A DNA stretch of 64,000 nucleotides from Virgibacillus proomii (GCF_900162615.1 NZ_FUFN01000009.1:1133062-1197061); one strand, 5' to 3'. Positions 54,203-63,293 are shown, counted from the first letter of the stretch. The notes: generated by a model from the letters alone, not told the origin. Translations and numbers: made by a program.

Positions 54203-54208
54203 TATAAT
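54203..54208 (+). promoter_or_regulatory. Probable -10 element for the HD-GYP-like gene
   Basis: TATAAT, 20 bp upstream of the start codon. At 17-bp spacing the -35 position would be TTAGGC (54180-54185), inside the repeat. The match is weak. Confidence 0.4.
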
Positions 54209-54228
54209 GGTGTTAAGGGGGAGTTTAT

Positions 54229-55287
54229 ATGCGAGTACAAACGAAGCAGCTTGTTCCTGGTTGTATATTGCTTCTTGATGTGAAGGGGAAATCGAATCGG
54301 CCAATTATTCCAAAAAATACGGTGATTACAGAAGAACATAGGATTATTTTAGGCAAATTTTTAGTTGATACGGTCGAAGTGGCGTCGAAGTTAGCAGATG
54401 GCAAATGCTTTGGGCCAGAACAAGACGAAGCAAAAGGAAATAAGACTTCTTTAGAGGCACATTACCGCTATGTTATTAAGCGATATAGAGAACTCTTTGA
54501 CAAATGGCGAAACGGGGCTAATGTAGACATTATAGTGGTACGTGAACTTTTACTGCCATTATTGGAAAGAATGGATGAGATTGAAAAATCGGTTTATAAA
54601 CTTCATCATTATGCAAACAAAGAAGATTATTTTTACCATCACCATATAGCGGTTGCTATGCTATCGGCTTACCTAGGCTATAAAATGGATTATGCGAAGG
54701 GAGAATGGCTGCAAATCGGCTTAGGCGGATTTTTGAGCGATTCCGGTATGGCCCGTATTGACCAACCGATTATTCAAAAACAATCCAAACTTACGGAAAA
54801 AGAAATGGAACAAATAAAAAAACATCCGATGTATTCGTATCGATATGTAGAAAAGTTGCCAGCCTTAAAAGAAGAAGTAAAACAAGCTATCTTACAGCAT
54901 CATGAACGGATGGACGGGAGTGGCTATCCACTTGGACTCAAAAAAGACAAAATTAATCGCTTTGCCCGAATAATAGCTGTTTCTGATACGTACCATGCGA
55001 TGACATCTGAGCGATTATATAAAACCAAGCAATCCCCATTTCGTGTTGTTGAAGTGTTGAGAAAAGAACAATTTAGCAAGCTGGATCCTGAAATAGTACA
55101 ACATTTTATTAAGGGGTTGGCTAGTTTTTCCATTGGTACCAAGGTGAAACTATCTAATCAGCAAATTGGTGAAATAGTCTTTACCGATGAACAAAAACCA
55201 ACGCGTCCAATGATTCGATTAGATGAAAACAAGCAAATTATCTCCTTAGAAAATCATCCACAGCTGTTTATTGAAGAAATATTGTAA
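54229..55287 (+). CDS. HD-GYP-like protein with degenerate HD motif
   Basis: A 352-residue protein. An N-terminal region (1-110) precedes an HD-GYP-like domain (about 125-320): HHHIAVAMLSAYLGY, FLSDSGMARI, HHERMDGSGYPLGL, ISDTY-like VSDTYHAMTSERLY. The canonical HDxGK is replaced by SDSGM, losing a histidine and the lysine, while GYP is kept. HD-GYP enzymes hydrolyse cyclic-di-GMP; with these substitutions activity is doubtful. GGGGGAG precedes the ATG. It lies between gyrA and convergent yaaC. Confidence 0.8.
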   Translation: MRVQTKQLVPGCILLLDVKGKSNRPIIPKNTVITEEHRIILGKFLVDTVEVASKLADGKCFGPEQDEAKGNKTSLEAHYRYVIKRYRELFDKWRNGANVDIIVVRELLLPLLERMDEIEKSVYKLHHYANKEDYFYHHHIAVAMLSAYLGYKMDYAKGEWLQIGLGGFLSDSGMARIDQPIIQKQSKLTEKEMEQIKKHPMYSYRYVEKLPALKEEVKQAILQHHERMDGSGYPLGLKKDKINRFARIIAVSDTYHAMTSERLYKTKQSPFRVVEVLRKEQFSKLDPEIVQHFIKGLASFSIGTKVKLSNQQIGEIVFTDEQKPTRPMIRLDENKQIISLENHPQLFIEEIL

Positions 55288-55298
55288 TGGAGCACTCT

Positions 55299-56252
55299 CT
55301 ATTTACTGTTACCTGTCTGCTGCCATAGCTCATGTGCCAATAAAGAGGGGATTTTATGAGCTGTGATTTGTAAAAAATGTAAAATAAACGGAAAGTCTAT
55401 ATCTGGTTTGTTAACAAATAAATCCCCCCACCACTCCGTTTCATAGCGGCATAGCATACTTAGGTTGTACAGCAGCAGATAATGGATCATTACTTCATGA
55501 ATTGGTAAAAAGTTTTCCCTATCTAACGGGAAATATAATTCTTTCGTTTGCTGATGCATAAAGAAAGGTCCATTAGCTTCGGTGATTGGATAAGCTACCT
55601 CCATACGAATCATCTGTTTATCTATATCTACGTATTTGATAGGAGGAAGATAAGCTTCCACTCGACGAATAAATGCCTGATCAGTAAGATGATAATTATC
55701 TAACAGGTTAACCGGGAACTCTAAAAGCGGTGAATATTGTTTTCCAACAACGATCAATTTTGCTTGATTTTGAAAAATAAATAATGGATTTATTTCTGGT
55801 ATGAGCGCTAATAACCCTTGCATTGTACGCTTTGTAAATGGAACAGGCTGCTTGTATAAATGTTCACAGAAATAAGGGAAAAGCCCATTATGCTGCACTT
55901 TTATTTCATCATTCATAAATGAATAATTCTTTTTTTTTCGTTTTCTTGCAGTAACGCCATGAGCTAATAGACTCGTTGATTCAGGATAATTTGGACGTTT
56001 CGTTAATAAACAAGCCTTAATTAGATGGATCATCCCGTAATAGTAAAGAATCGGCTGCATAAATGGTTCTGTTTGCTCACCTTGACGATAAAAATGAATG
56101 CCGTGATCTAAGTAATACATAAATGCATTACAGTTTTCATAGCTTTTTATTTCGGCATCTTCGTCCTCTAGTTGTGTATAACAATGATATAAAAATGTTT
56201 GTGCTGTTTGTTGTGACTGTAAGTAAGACATAAATAAATAAGCTATATCCAT
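55299..56252 (-). CDS. yaaC: YaaC-like protein
   Basis: A 317-residue protein of the YaaC family, found between gyrA and guaB in Bacilli. No catalytic motif is recognisable; it is rich in aromatic residues and lacks a signal peptide or clear membrane segments, so it is probably cytoplasmic. GAGGTCATTACC precedes the ATG. It is the only minus-strand gene on this side of dnaA, convergent with the HD-GYP-like gene (11-bp gap). Function unknown. Confidence 0.85.
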   Translation of the reverse strand: MDIAYLFMSYLQSQQTAQTFLYHCYTQLEDEDAEIKSYENCNAFMYYLDHGIHFYRQGEQTEPFMQPILYYYGMIHLIKACLLTKRPNYPESTSLLAHGVTARKRKKKNYSFMNDEIKVQHNGLFPYFCEHLYKQPVPFTKRTMQGLLALIPEINPLFIFQNQAKLIVVGKQYSPLLEFPVNLLDNYHLTDQAFIRRVEAYLPPIKYVDIDKQMIRMEVAYPITEANGPFFMHQQTKELYFPLDRENFLPIHEVMIHYLLLYNLSMLCRYETEWWGDLFVNKPDIDFPFILHFLQITAHKIPSLLAHELWQQTGNSK

Positions 56253-56463
56253 GGTAATGACCTCATAACTATAAAAATATTTAGAATCGAATTACTTTTT
56301 AATTCCAGTGAAATCAACTTGAAAAACCTAATAGGTTGGCGTATTGTATATAAAAATAGATGTATTACTAGTGTATGCAAGTACGAAATTACCATACATG
56401 GAGTAATGTACGGAAAAACATCACAGCTTAAGTAAGTAACCAAAAATAAAGAGGAGGATAAGC

Positions 56464-57933
56464 ATGCGCAAGGACAAATTTGTAAAAGAAGGATTAACCT
56501 TTGACGATGTGTTATTAGTTCCTGATAAATCAGAGGTATTACCAAAGGATGTTGATGTCAGTACGCAGTTAACAGAGAACATCAAGTTGAATACTCCACT
56601 TCTCAGTGCAGGAATGGATACTGTTACAGAAGCGTCGATGGCCATCGCTATGGCTCGCCAAGGTGGAATTGGTATTATTCATAAGAACATGTCCATAGAG
56701 GAGCAGGCTGAGCAAGTAGACCGAGTAAAACGATCGGAAAGCGGTGTTATTACAAACCCATTTTTTTTAACACCGGAACACCAAGTATATGATGCTGAAC
56801 ATTTGATGGGGAAATTTCGTATATCAGGTGTGCCTATTGTAAACAACATTGAGGAGAAAAAGCTTGTAGGTATTTTAACAAATCGAGATCTCCGCTTTAT
56901 CCAGGATTATTCCATATCCATTTCTGATGTGATGACGAGTGAAAATTTAGTGACAGCACCGGTTGGTACAACACTTACGGAAGCCGAAAAAATCCTTCAA
57001 CAATACAAAATTGAAAAACTGCCATTAGTAGATGAGGACGGCATTTTAAAAGGGCTTATTACAATTAAGGATATTGAAAAAGTTATCGAATTTCCGAATG
57101 CTGCCAAAGATACACAAGGAAGGCTACTTGTAGGTGCTGCTGTCGGAGTTACTGCTGATGCAATGAAACGAATCGAAAAGCTAGTTGAAGCAGGTATTGA
57201 TGTTATTGTAATTGATACAGCTCATGGTCACTCAAAAGGCGTCATTGATCAGGTGAAGGCGGTTCGTAAAGCCTACCCAAATTTAGATATTATTGCAGGT
57301 AATGTCGCTACTAGTGAAGCAACGAAGGCTTTAATTGAAGCAGGTGCATCGATTGTTAAAGTCGGTATTGGCCCTGGATCTATTTGTACGACCAGAGTAA
57401 TCGCGGGTGTCGGTGTTCCGCAAATTACAGCTGTATATGATTGTGCAAGAGCTGCTGCTGAATACAATGTACCTGTCATTGCAGACGGTGGCATTAAATA
57501 CTCTGGAGATATTGTGAAAGCACTAGCTGCAGGAGCACATGCTGTTATGCTTGGTAGTATATTTGCAGGAGTTACAGAAAGCCCCGGGGAAACTGAAATT
57601 TATCAAGGAAGACAATATAAAGTTTATCGTGGAATGGGATCAGTTGGTGCGATGAAGGCAGGCTCAAAAGATCGTTATTTCCAAGAAGATGCAGAAACGA
57701 AAAAGCTCGTTCCAGAGGGAATTGAAGGGCGCGTTGCTTATAAAGGCCCTCTAGCAGATACCGTTCATCAATTAGTCGGAGGATTACGTGCTGGAATGGG
57801 ATATTGTGGTACAAATACAATTGATGAATTGCGCAATAATAGTCGTTTTATCCGAATTACCAACGCCGGATTAAGAGAGAGTCATCCGCATGATGTTCAA
57901 ATTACGAAAGAAGCTCCAAACTATATTGTGTAA
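56464..57933 (+). CDS. guaB: Inosine-5'-monophosphate dehydrogenase
   Basis: A 489-residue enzyme oxidising IMP to XMP, the committed step to GMP. The barrel starts KEGLTFDDVLLVPDKSEVLP. Two CBS domains (about 95-210) are inserted. The active-site loop is GIGPGSICTTR, with the catalytic cysteine near residue 306, and the flap contains YRGMGSVGAM. GAGGAGGA precedes the ATG. Together with purA it splits IMP between GMP and AMP; its probable terminator is 440 bp away, beyond a repeat. Confidence 0.98.
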   Translation: MRKDKFVKEGLTFDDVLLVPDKSEVLPKDVDVSTQLTENIKLNTPLLSAGMDTVTEASMAIAMARQGGIGIIHKNMSIEEQAEQVDRVKRSESGVITNPFFLTPEHQVYDAEHLMGKFRISGVPIVNNIEEKKLVGILTNRDLRFIQDYSISISDVMTSENLVTAPVGTTLTEAEKILQQYKIEKLPLVDEDGILKGLITIKDIEKVIEFPNAAKDTQGRLLVGAAVGVTADAMKRIEKLVEAGIDVIVIDTAHGHSKGVIDQVKAVRKAYPNLDIIAGNVATSEATKALIEAGASIVKVGIGPGSICTTRVIAGVGVPQITAVYDCARAAAEYNVPVIADGGIKYSGDIVKALAAGAHAVMLGSIFAGVTESPGETEIYQGRQYKVYRGMGSVGAMKAGSKDRYFQEDAETKKLVPEGIEGRVAYKGPLADTVHQLVGGLRAGMGYCGTNTIDELRNNSRFIRITNAGLRESHPHDVQITKEAPNYIV

Positions 57934-58022
57934 AGACGCTCTCTTTTTGAGCCCTTCATAATGGGTAACTTTACCTTTAATATTGTAGTTAATTTGCTTA
58001 CCTGTTTGTTAGATTCTTTATT

Positions 58023-58295
58023 ACACTATAGGAAAGTATAAAACTTTAGGCTTTATCCCGTATGTAAGGTGCCGTAAGTTTCCCACTTCAAGACCTGGGT
58101 TTGTGCAAAGAGTCAAAGTGGGAGAAAACGGCACCTAAATGCCCGATTGGTTCAAGGGCCTTTAGGTCATACCCTTGTGGTACTAACATTCAGTAGGAGA
58201 AGGAAGAAAACTCCTACTGAATGAAGTTTCACTTTATCGTATAAGAAAACAATAACTGTCGCCATAAAGACTTGGCGATAAGCCAAGTCTTTATG
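58023..58295 (+). repeat. Nested hairpin repeat, complete filled copy
   Basis: Host left part ACACTATAGGAAAGTATAAAAC ends at TTTATC (58052-58057). The insert (58058-58232) has stem AGGTGCCGTAAG.../...ACGGCACCT enclosing CCCACTT/AAGTGGG, then AAGGGCC...TACCCTT, then the hairpin CATTCAGTAGGAG/CTCCTACTGAATG. A second TTTATC (58233-58238) leads into GTATAAGAAAA and the hairpin CATAAAGACTTGGC/GCCAAGTCTTTATG (58263-58295). Confidence 0.9.
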
Positions 58296-58371
58296 TATAT
58301 GAAGTTCCGTGTTTTACAACAGTTTGCCATGCAATTCTTGTAACTTGTACTAGTAAGTATAAGAAAATATT

Positions 58372-58402
58372 AGATGGGGTGTTAATCCCGTCTATTTTTT
58401 TA
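58372..58402 (+). terminator. Probable terminator of guaB
   Basis: AGATGGG pairs with CCCGTCT (one wobble), followed by ATTTTTTT. It lies 440 bp after the guaB stop, with the repeat between them. Confidence 0.65.
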
Positions 58403-58499
58403 TTATTTTATATGGTAAAATAACTAAGTGCACTTTCATAAAGAATAAATGTGCATAAATAGACATAGAGGTTAAACTACAGGGTGGAGGTACAAGAAG

Positions 58500-59831
58500 G
58501 TGAAACATATTTTTAAAAAGAGTTTCGTATTTTTTCTAGCAGCAGCAGTTGTCATGCTGACCATATTATCGCAGCCATATCAATTACAGGCTGCAGAAGT
58601 AGAACTAGAAGCAGAATCTGCAATCTTAGTAGATGCAAATACAGGTAAAATTTTATTTTCCAAAAATGCAGATAAAGCACTTCCCCCAGCTAGTATGACC
58701 AAAATGATGACAGAATATCTTGTATGGGAAGCGGTCGAAAAGGGTCAAATCAGCTGGGATACAACAACACAGATTAGCGACTATCCATACAGTATTTCTG
58801 CGGATTCTACTTTTTCAGGAATTGGATTAAAACAATCTAAAGATTATACAGTAAAAGATTTGTACCATGCGATGGCGCTTATTTCTGATAATGCAGCTAC
58901 GATTGCCTTAGCTGAACTGATTGCAGGTTCAGAAGGTGAATTCGTAAAAATGATGAATAAAAAGGGAAAAGAAATGGGGCTTCCGGATTTTAAATTCGTT
59001 AACTCCACAGGGATTGAAAATAAATCGTTAGGAGATAATTACCCTAAAGGAACAGATCCTAATGGGACCAATCTTCTTTCGGCAGAATCTGCTGCGTTAT
59101 TGGCTTATCACTTAATTAATGATTATCCAAAGGCTTTGGAAATATCCAGTAAACCAACAGCAACATTTGATGGAAAAGAACTTCGAAACTTAAATTATAT
59201 GTTGTCGCATAATACAACATTTTTTAAGCAGTTTTATTATGAAGGTGTTGATGGATTAAAAACAGGCTTTACGGATTTAGCTGGTTACAGTTTTACAGGG
59301 ACTGCCAAAAAAGGGGATCGTCGATTAATTTCTGTCGTCATGAAAACAAAAAGTGAAAAGAAACGCTTTGAGCAGACTGCTAAACTATTAGACTTTGGCT
59401 TTCAGAACTTTGAGAATACTAAGTTATTCCCAGCAGGATATCAATTAAAAGACAAGACATCTTTACCAGTTGCTAAAGGAAAAGAAGATAGAGTAAGTAT
59501 TTCCCTTGGTGAAGCATTCATTCTGCCGATTAAACCGGATGAAAAAGATATGTATCGCATAGAATACAAGATTGATAAAGACAAGCTGGATAAAGAAGGA
59601 AAACTAAAGGCACCAATTAAAAAAGGTGAAAAAGTTGGAGTAGCCAAGCTTACGTATAAAGGCGAAAATGACTATGGATATATTGTAAATGATAGTAAGA
59701 GTACGGTAGATATTGTAACAGATCAGGCAGTGGAAAAAGCAAACTGGTTTATGCTTACAATGAGCGCAATTGGTGATTTTTTTGCTGATTTATTCCATAC
59801 AGTGGTAGACTGGGTTAAAGGACTATTTTAA
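58500..59831 (+). CDS. dacA: D-alanyl-D-alanine carboxypeptidase (PBP5)
   Basis: A 443-residue low-molecular-weight penicillin-binding protein. A signal peptide (1-32, cut near LQAAE) precedes the transpeptidase-like domain with SxxK Ser65-Lys68 (SMTK), SDN 129-131 and KTG 254-256. A C-terminal PBP5 domain follows, and the last 25 residues form an amphipathic membrane anchor (FFADLFHTVVDWVKGLF). It trims the terminal D-Ala from peptidoglycan stem peptides. GTG start behind GGTGGAGG. It precedes pdxST as in B. subtilis. Confidence 0.96.
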   Translation: MKHIFKKSFVFFLAAAVVMLTILSQPYQLQAAEVELEAESAILVDANTGKILFSKNADKALPPASMTKMMTEYLVWEAVEKGQISWDTTTQISDYPYSISADSTFSGIGLKQSKDYTVKDLYHAMALISDNAATIALAELIAGSEGEFVKMMNKKGKEMGLPDFKFVNSTGIENKSLGDNYPKGTDPNGTNLLSAESAALLAYHLINDYPKALEISSKPTATFDGKELRNLNYMLSHNTTFFKQFYYEGVDGLKTGFTDLAGYSFTGTAKKGDRRLISVVMKTKSEKKRFEQTAKLLDFGFQNFENTKLFPAGYQLKDKTSLPVAKGKEDRVSISLGEAFILPIKPDEKDMYRIEYKIDKDKLDKEGKLKAPIKKGEKVGVAKLTYKGENDYGYIVNDSKSTVDIVTDQAVEKANWFMLTMSAIGDFFADLFHTVVDWVKGLF

Positions 59832-59855
59832 ATAAATCTTTAGGGGGAGTTTTCA

Positions 59856-60740
59856 GTGTCTAATATAGGAACAGACCGTGTTAAACGAGGAATGGCTGAA
59901 ATGCAAAAAGGCGGCGTTATTATGGACGTTGTCAATGCAGAGCAAGCAAAGATAGCTGAAGAAGCAGGAGCAGTTGCTGTCATGGCACTAGAGCGCGTAC
60001 CTTCTGATATTCGAGCAGCTGGTGGTGTAGCTCGAATGGCTGACCCAACGATCACTGAGGAAGTATTAAATGCTGTATCCATTCCTGTCATGGCAAAAGC
60101 ACGTATTGGCCATATTACAGAAGCTCGTGTATTAGAAGCAATGGGTGTTGACTATATTGACGAAAGTGAAGTGTTAACCCCTGCGGATGATGTATACCAT
60201 ATTAATAAATCAGACTTTACTGTACCATTTGTTTGCGGATGCCGTAATCTTGGCGAAGCAGCACGCCGTATTGGTGAAGGTGCTTCCATGTTGCGTACGA
60301 AAGGTGAGCCTGGAACTGGTAATATTGTTGAAGCCGTTCGGCATATGAGACAAGTACAATCAGAAATCCGTATGCTAACTGCAATGTCACGAGATGAAGT
60401 GATGACATATGCCAAGGAGATCGGTGCTCCATTTGAACTATTGCTTGAGATACGTAAAGAAGGTCGCTTGCCGGTAGTAAACTTTGCTGCAGGTGGAATT
60501 GCAACCCCTAGTGATGCCGCATTGATGATGGAGTTAGGAGCAGATGGAATATTTGTTGGTTCTGGTATTTTTAAATCATCCAATCCAGCTAAATATGCGA
60601 AAGCAATTGTGGAAGCAACAACACATTACAAAGATTATAAATTAATAGCTGAACTATCTAAGGATCTAGGTGAGGCTATGAAGGGGATCGAAATGAGTAC
60701 ACTAGAAGCTCATGATCGTATGCAAGATCGGAGCGAGTAA
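59856..60740 (+). CDS. pdxS: Pyridoxal 5'-phosphate synthase subunit PdxS
   Basis: A 294-residue TIM-barrel synthase that makes PLP from ribose 5-phosphate, glyceraldehyde 3-phosphate and ammonia supplied by PdxT. Asp24 (VIMDVVNAEQA) and the imine-forming Lys81 (MAKARIGH) are present, as is MLRTKGEPGTG with the second lysine. GTG start behind GGGGGAG. It lies 24 bp after dacA and 17 bp before pdxT. Confidence 0.98.
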   Translation: MSNIGTDRVKRGMAEMQKGGVIMDVVNAEQAKIAEEAGAVAVMALERVPSDIRAAGGVARMADPTITEEVLNAVSIPVMAKARIGHITEARVLEAMGVDYIDESEVLTPADDVYHINKSDFTVPFVCGCRNLGEAARRIGEGASMLRTKGEPGTGNIVEAVRHMRQVQSEIRMLTAMSRDEVMTYAKEIGAPFELLLEIRKEGRLPVVNFAAGGIATPSDAALMMELGADGIFVGSGIFKSSNPAKYAKAIVEATTHYKDYKLIAELSKDLGEAMKGIEMSTLEAHDRMQDRSE

Positions 60741-60757
60741 GAAAGAAGGAATTTTTT

Positions 60758-61333
60758 ATGACGACCATCGGTGTACTTGCCTTACAAGGCGCTGTTCGCG
60801 AGCATATTCGAGCTGTGAGAGCATGTGGCGCTGAGGCAGTTGAGATAAAACAAAAAGAACAGCTGGCAGAAATAGATGGTTTAATCTTACCTGGCGGCGA
60901 GAGTACAACCATTAGGCGATTAATCGACAGTTACGGTTTTATTGACCCGATTCGGGATTTTGCCGACCAAGGAAAGCCGATCTTTGGTACATGTGCGGGT
61001 ATGATCTTAATGGCTAAAGCTATTGAAGGACAAGCTCAAGCTCATCTTGGATTAATTGATATGACAGTTGCTCGTAACGCTTTTGGTCGTCAGGTGGCAA
61101 GCTTTGAAGCAGAATTAGAAATAACAGGTATTGCCAATGATTTTAATGCTGTATTTATTCGTGCTCCTTACGTAACAAAAGTAGGAACAGCTGTTGAAGT
61201 GCTTGCAACGTATCATGATCATATTGTGGCAGTTCGCCAAGGTCCATTTTTGGCAACCGCTTTTCATCCAGAATTGACGGATGATCAGCGACTATTGGCT
61301 TATTTCATAACCATGGTGGAAGAGGTTTCGTAA
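60758..61333 (+). CDS. pdxT: Pyridoxal 5'-phosphate synthase glutaminase subunit PdxT
   Basis: A 191-residue class I glutaminase. The nucleophile is Cys79 (GTCAGM), and ATAFHPELTDD contains the His and Glu of the triad. GGESTTIRR is the conserved early loop. It releases ammonia from glutamine and channels it to PdxS. AGAAGGAA precedes the ATG. Last gene of dacA-pdxS-pdxT; the serS T-box promoter starts 16 bp after its stop. Confidence 0.98.
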   Translation: MTTIGVLALQGAVREHIRAVRACGAEAVEIKQKEQLAEIDGLILPGGESTTIRRLIDSYGFIDPIRDFADQGKPIFGTCAGMILMAKAIEGQAQAHLGLIDMTVARNAFGRQVASFEAELEITGIANDFNAVFIRAPYVTKVGTAVEVLATYHDHIVAVRQGPFLATAFHPELTDDQRLLAYFITMVEEVS

Positions 61334-61348
61334 ATTTATTGGCGATAG

Positions 61349-61377
61349 TTGCATAAGCATAAAAAATCGGTTATGAT
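61349..61377 (+). promoter_or_regulatory. Sigma-A promoter of serS
   Basis: TTGCAT (61349-61354), 17-bp spacer, TATGAT (61372-61377), just upstream of the T-box leader. Confidence 0.65.
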
Positions 61378-61390
61378 AGAAGATAATAAT

Positions 61391-61631
61391 AAAAAGTGAT
61401 GACAGGAAGCAGTAATAGTAATGTCTCTCCAAGAGAGTCGATGGTTGGTGTGAATCGATGTGAGACAGCTATGAATCCGTCCTTAAGCTGGTTTATTGAA
61501 TTCTTTGGATAGTAAATAAACCCGGTTTGCGTACCGTTACAACATGAAGCCGGAAGAATATGTATTCTTCAATCAGGGTGGCAACGCGGGAATTATACTC
61601 TCGTCCCTATTTTTAGGGACGGGAGTTTTTT
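61391..61631 (+). ncRNA. T-box riboswitch of serS
   Basis: The conserved T-box AGGGTGGCAACGCGGG (61575-61590) lies before a strong terminator (GTCCCTATTTTTAGGGAC with flanking CTC/GAG, then TTTTTT, about 61598-61631). Stem I begins near 61395. A TCC serine codon at 61476-61478 (ATGAATCCGTCC) is a candidate specifier, which fits serS. Uncharged tRNA-Ser would stabilise the antiterminator and allow read-through. Confidence 0.9.
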
Positions 61632-61665
61632 GATTTGTTAAGAAAAATAAAGGAGGAACGAGTAT

Positions 61666-62940
61666 ATGCTGGATATGAAATATTTACGTAATCATTTGGA
61701 AGAGGTAAAGCAAAAATTACAGCATCGAGGAGAGGATTTATCCGAGCTCCATCGGTTTGGCGACCTTGATGAAAAACGACGTCAGCTTATTGCCGATACG
61801 GAGCAATTAAAAGCAAAGCGAAATGAAACGTCGAAGCAAATCTCTGTATTAAAACGGGAAAAGAAAGATGCTGAACCGGCAATTAAAGCGATGCGCGAAG
61901 TTGGTGATGAAATTGCCAGACTAGATAAGGAATTGAAGGAAATTAATGATGAGCTGGAACATATTATGCTCTCTATCCCGAATATCCCTCATGAAAGTGT
62001 ACCAATTGGGGAAGATGAAGAAGAAAATGTAGAAATACGGAAATGGGGAACCTTGCCACCACTTTCATATGAACCGAAACCGCATTGGGATATAGCTACT
62101 AATTTGGATATAGTCGATTTTGAACGTGCAGGTAAAGTAACTGGCAGCCGATTTGTATTTTATAAAGGGTTAGGATCACGTTTAGAACGGGCATTGTGGA
62201 ATTTTATGTTGGATTTACATGTAGATGAGCATGGCTATGAGGAAATGTTGCCACCACAAATCATTAATCGAGCTAGTTTAACGGGGACCGGCCAATTGCC
62301 AAAGTTTGCAGAAGATGTATTTAAGCTGGAGGACTGGGATTATTTCTTGGCTCCTACAGCAGAAGTTCCTGTAACTAATTATTACCGAGACGAAATTTTA
62401 AAAGCAGATGATTTACCAAAAAAATATGCAGCATTTAGCAGCTGCTTCCGTTCTGAAGCGGGTTCTGCCGGAAGGGATACAAGAGGATTAATTCGTCAAC
62501 ATCAATTCAATAAAGTGGAGCTTGTCCACTTTGTTAAACCAGAAGACTCTTATGAAACGCTTGAAGCATTGACAAACCATGCAGAAAAGGTACTCCAGCT
62601 GTTAGAATTACCATATCGAGTGATGAGTATGTGTACAGGTGATTTAGGATTTACAGCCAGTAAAAAATATGATATTGAGGTATGGATTCCTAGTCAGCAT
62701 ACGTATCGGGAAATTTCTTCTTGCTCTAACTTTGAAGATTTCCAAGCGAGACGTGCTAATATTCGTTTTCGAAGAGAAGCTAAAGCAAAACCGGAATTTG
62801 TTCATACATTAAATGGTTCTGGTTTAGCAGTCGGCCGTACGGTAGCTGCTATTTTAGAAAACTACCAGCAAAAGGATGGTACGGTTATTATCCCTACTGC
62901 ATTACGTCCATACATGGGTGGAAGGGAAATAATGAAATAA
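61666..62940 (+). CDS. serS: Seryl-tRNA synthetase
   Basis: A 424-residue class II synthetase. Residues 1-110 form the N-terminal coiled-coil arm that binds the tRNA-Ser variable loop. The catalytic domain has motif 2 CFRSEAGSAGRDTRGLIRQHQF and motif 3 NGSGLAVGRTVAAILENYQ. It charges tRNA-Ser with serine. AAAGGAGGAA precedes the ATG. Expression is controlled by the T-box leader at 61391-61631. Confidence 0.98.
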   Translation: MLDMKYLRNHLEEVKQKLQHRGEDLSELHRFGDLDEKRRQLIADTEQLKAKRNETSKQISVLKREKKDAEPAIKAMREVGDEIARLDKELKEINDELEHIMLSIPNIPHESVPIGEDEEENVEIRKWGTLPPLSYEPKPHWDIATNLDIVDFERAGKVTGSRFVFYKGLGSRLERALWNFMLDLHVDEHGYEEMLPPQIINRASLTGTGQLPKFAEDVFKLEDWDYFLAPTAEVPVTNYYRDEILKADDLPKKYAAFSSCFRSEAGSAGRDTRGLIRQHQFNKVELVHFVKPEDSYETLEALTNHAEKVLQLLELPYRVMSMCTGDLGFTASKKYDIEVWIPSQHTYREISSCSNFEDFQARRANIRFRREAKAKPEFVHTLNGSGLAVGRTVAAILENYQQKDGTVIIPTALRPYMGGREIMK

Positions 62941-62952
62941 GGAAACATTTTT

Positions 62953-63217
62953 TTACACTATAGGAAAGTATAAAACTTTAGGCTTTATCCCGCATGTAAG
63001 GTGCCGTAAGACTCCTGCTTCAAGAGCCTTTAGTTGATACAAAGGGTCAAAGTAGGGGAAAACGGCACCTAAATGCCCGATAAGTTCAAGGGCCTTTAGG
63101 TCATACCCTTGTGGTACTAACATTCCGTGTAAAAAGCATTCCACGGAATGAAGTTTCACTTTATCGTATAAGAAAAACGACAGCTTTCGCTAAAGACTTG
63201 GCGACAAGCCAAGTTTT
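62953..63217 (+). repeat. Nested hairpin repeat, complete filled copy after serS
   Basis: TTACACTATAGGAAAGTATAAAAC ends at TTTATC (62984-62989), followed by an insert (62990-63159) with stems AGGTGCCG/CGGCACCT and CATTCCGTG/CACGGAATG. A second TTTATC (63160-63165) leads to GTATAAGAAAAACGACAGC and the AAAGACTTGGC/GCCAAGT hairpin. A 68-codon minus-strand frame inside is repeat sequence. Confidence 0.9.
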
Positions 63218-63232
63218 TTTCTGAAAAAGTAT

Positions 63233-63261
63233 TTGACAGAAAGTAAAAACAGTAGTATCCT
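63233..63261 (+). promoter_or_regulatory. Promoter of the first SAM riboswitch
   Basis: TTGACA (63233-63238), 17-bp spacer, TATCCT (63256-63261), placed just before the aptamer. Confidence 0.65.
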
Positions 63262-63293
63262 AATAGACATTATAATAAGTTCATAACGTAAAG

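Noticed and set aside
54029..56463. rRNA/tRNA operon between gyrA and guaB, as in B. subtilis
   Set aside because: No rRNA or tRNA sequence is recognisable; only the HD-GYP-like gene and yaaC are present.
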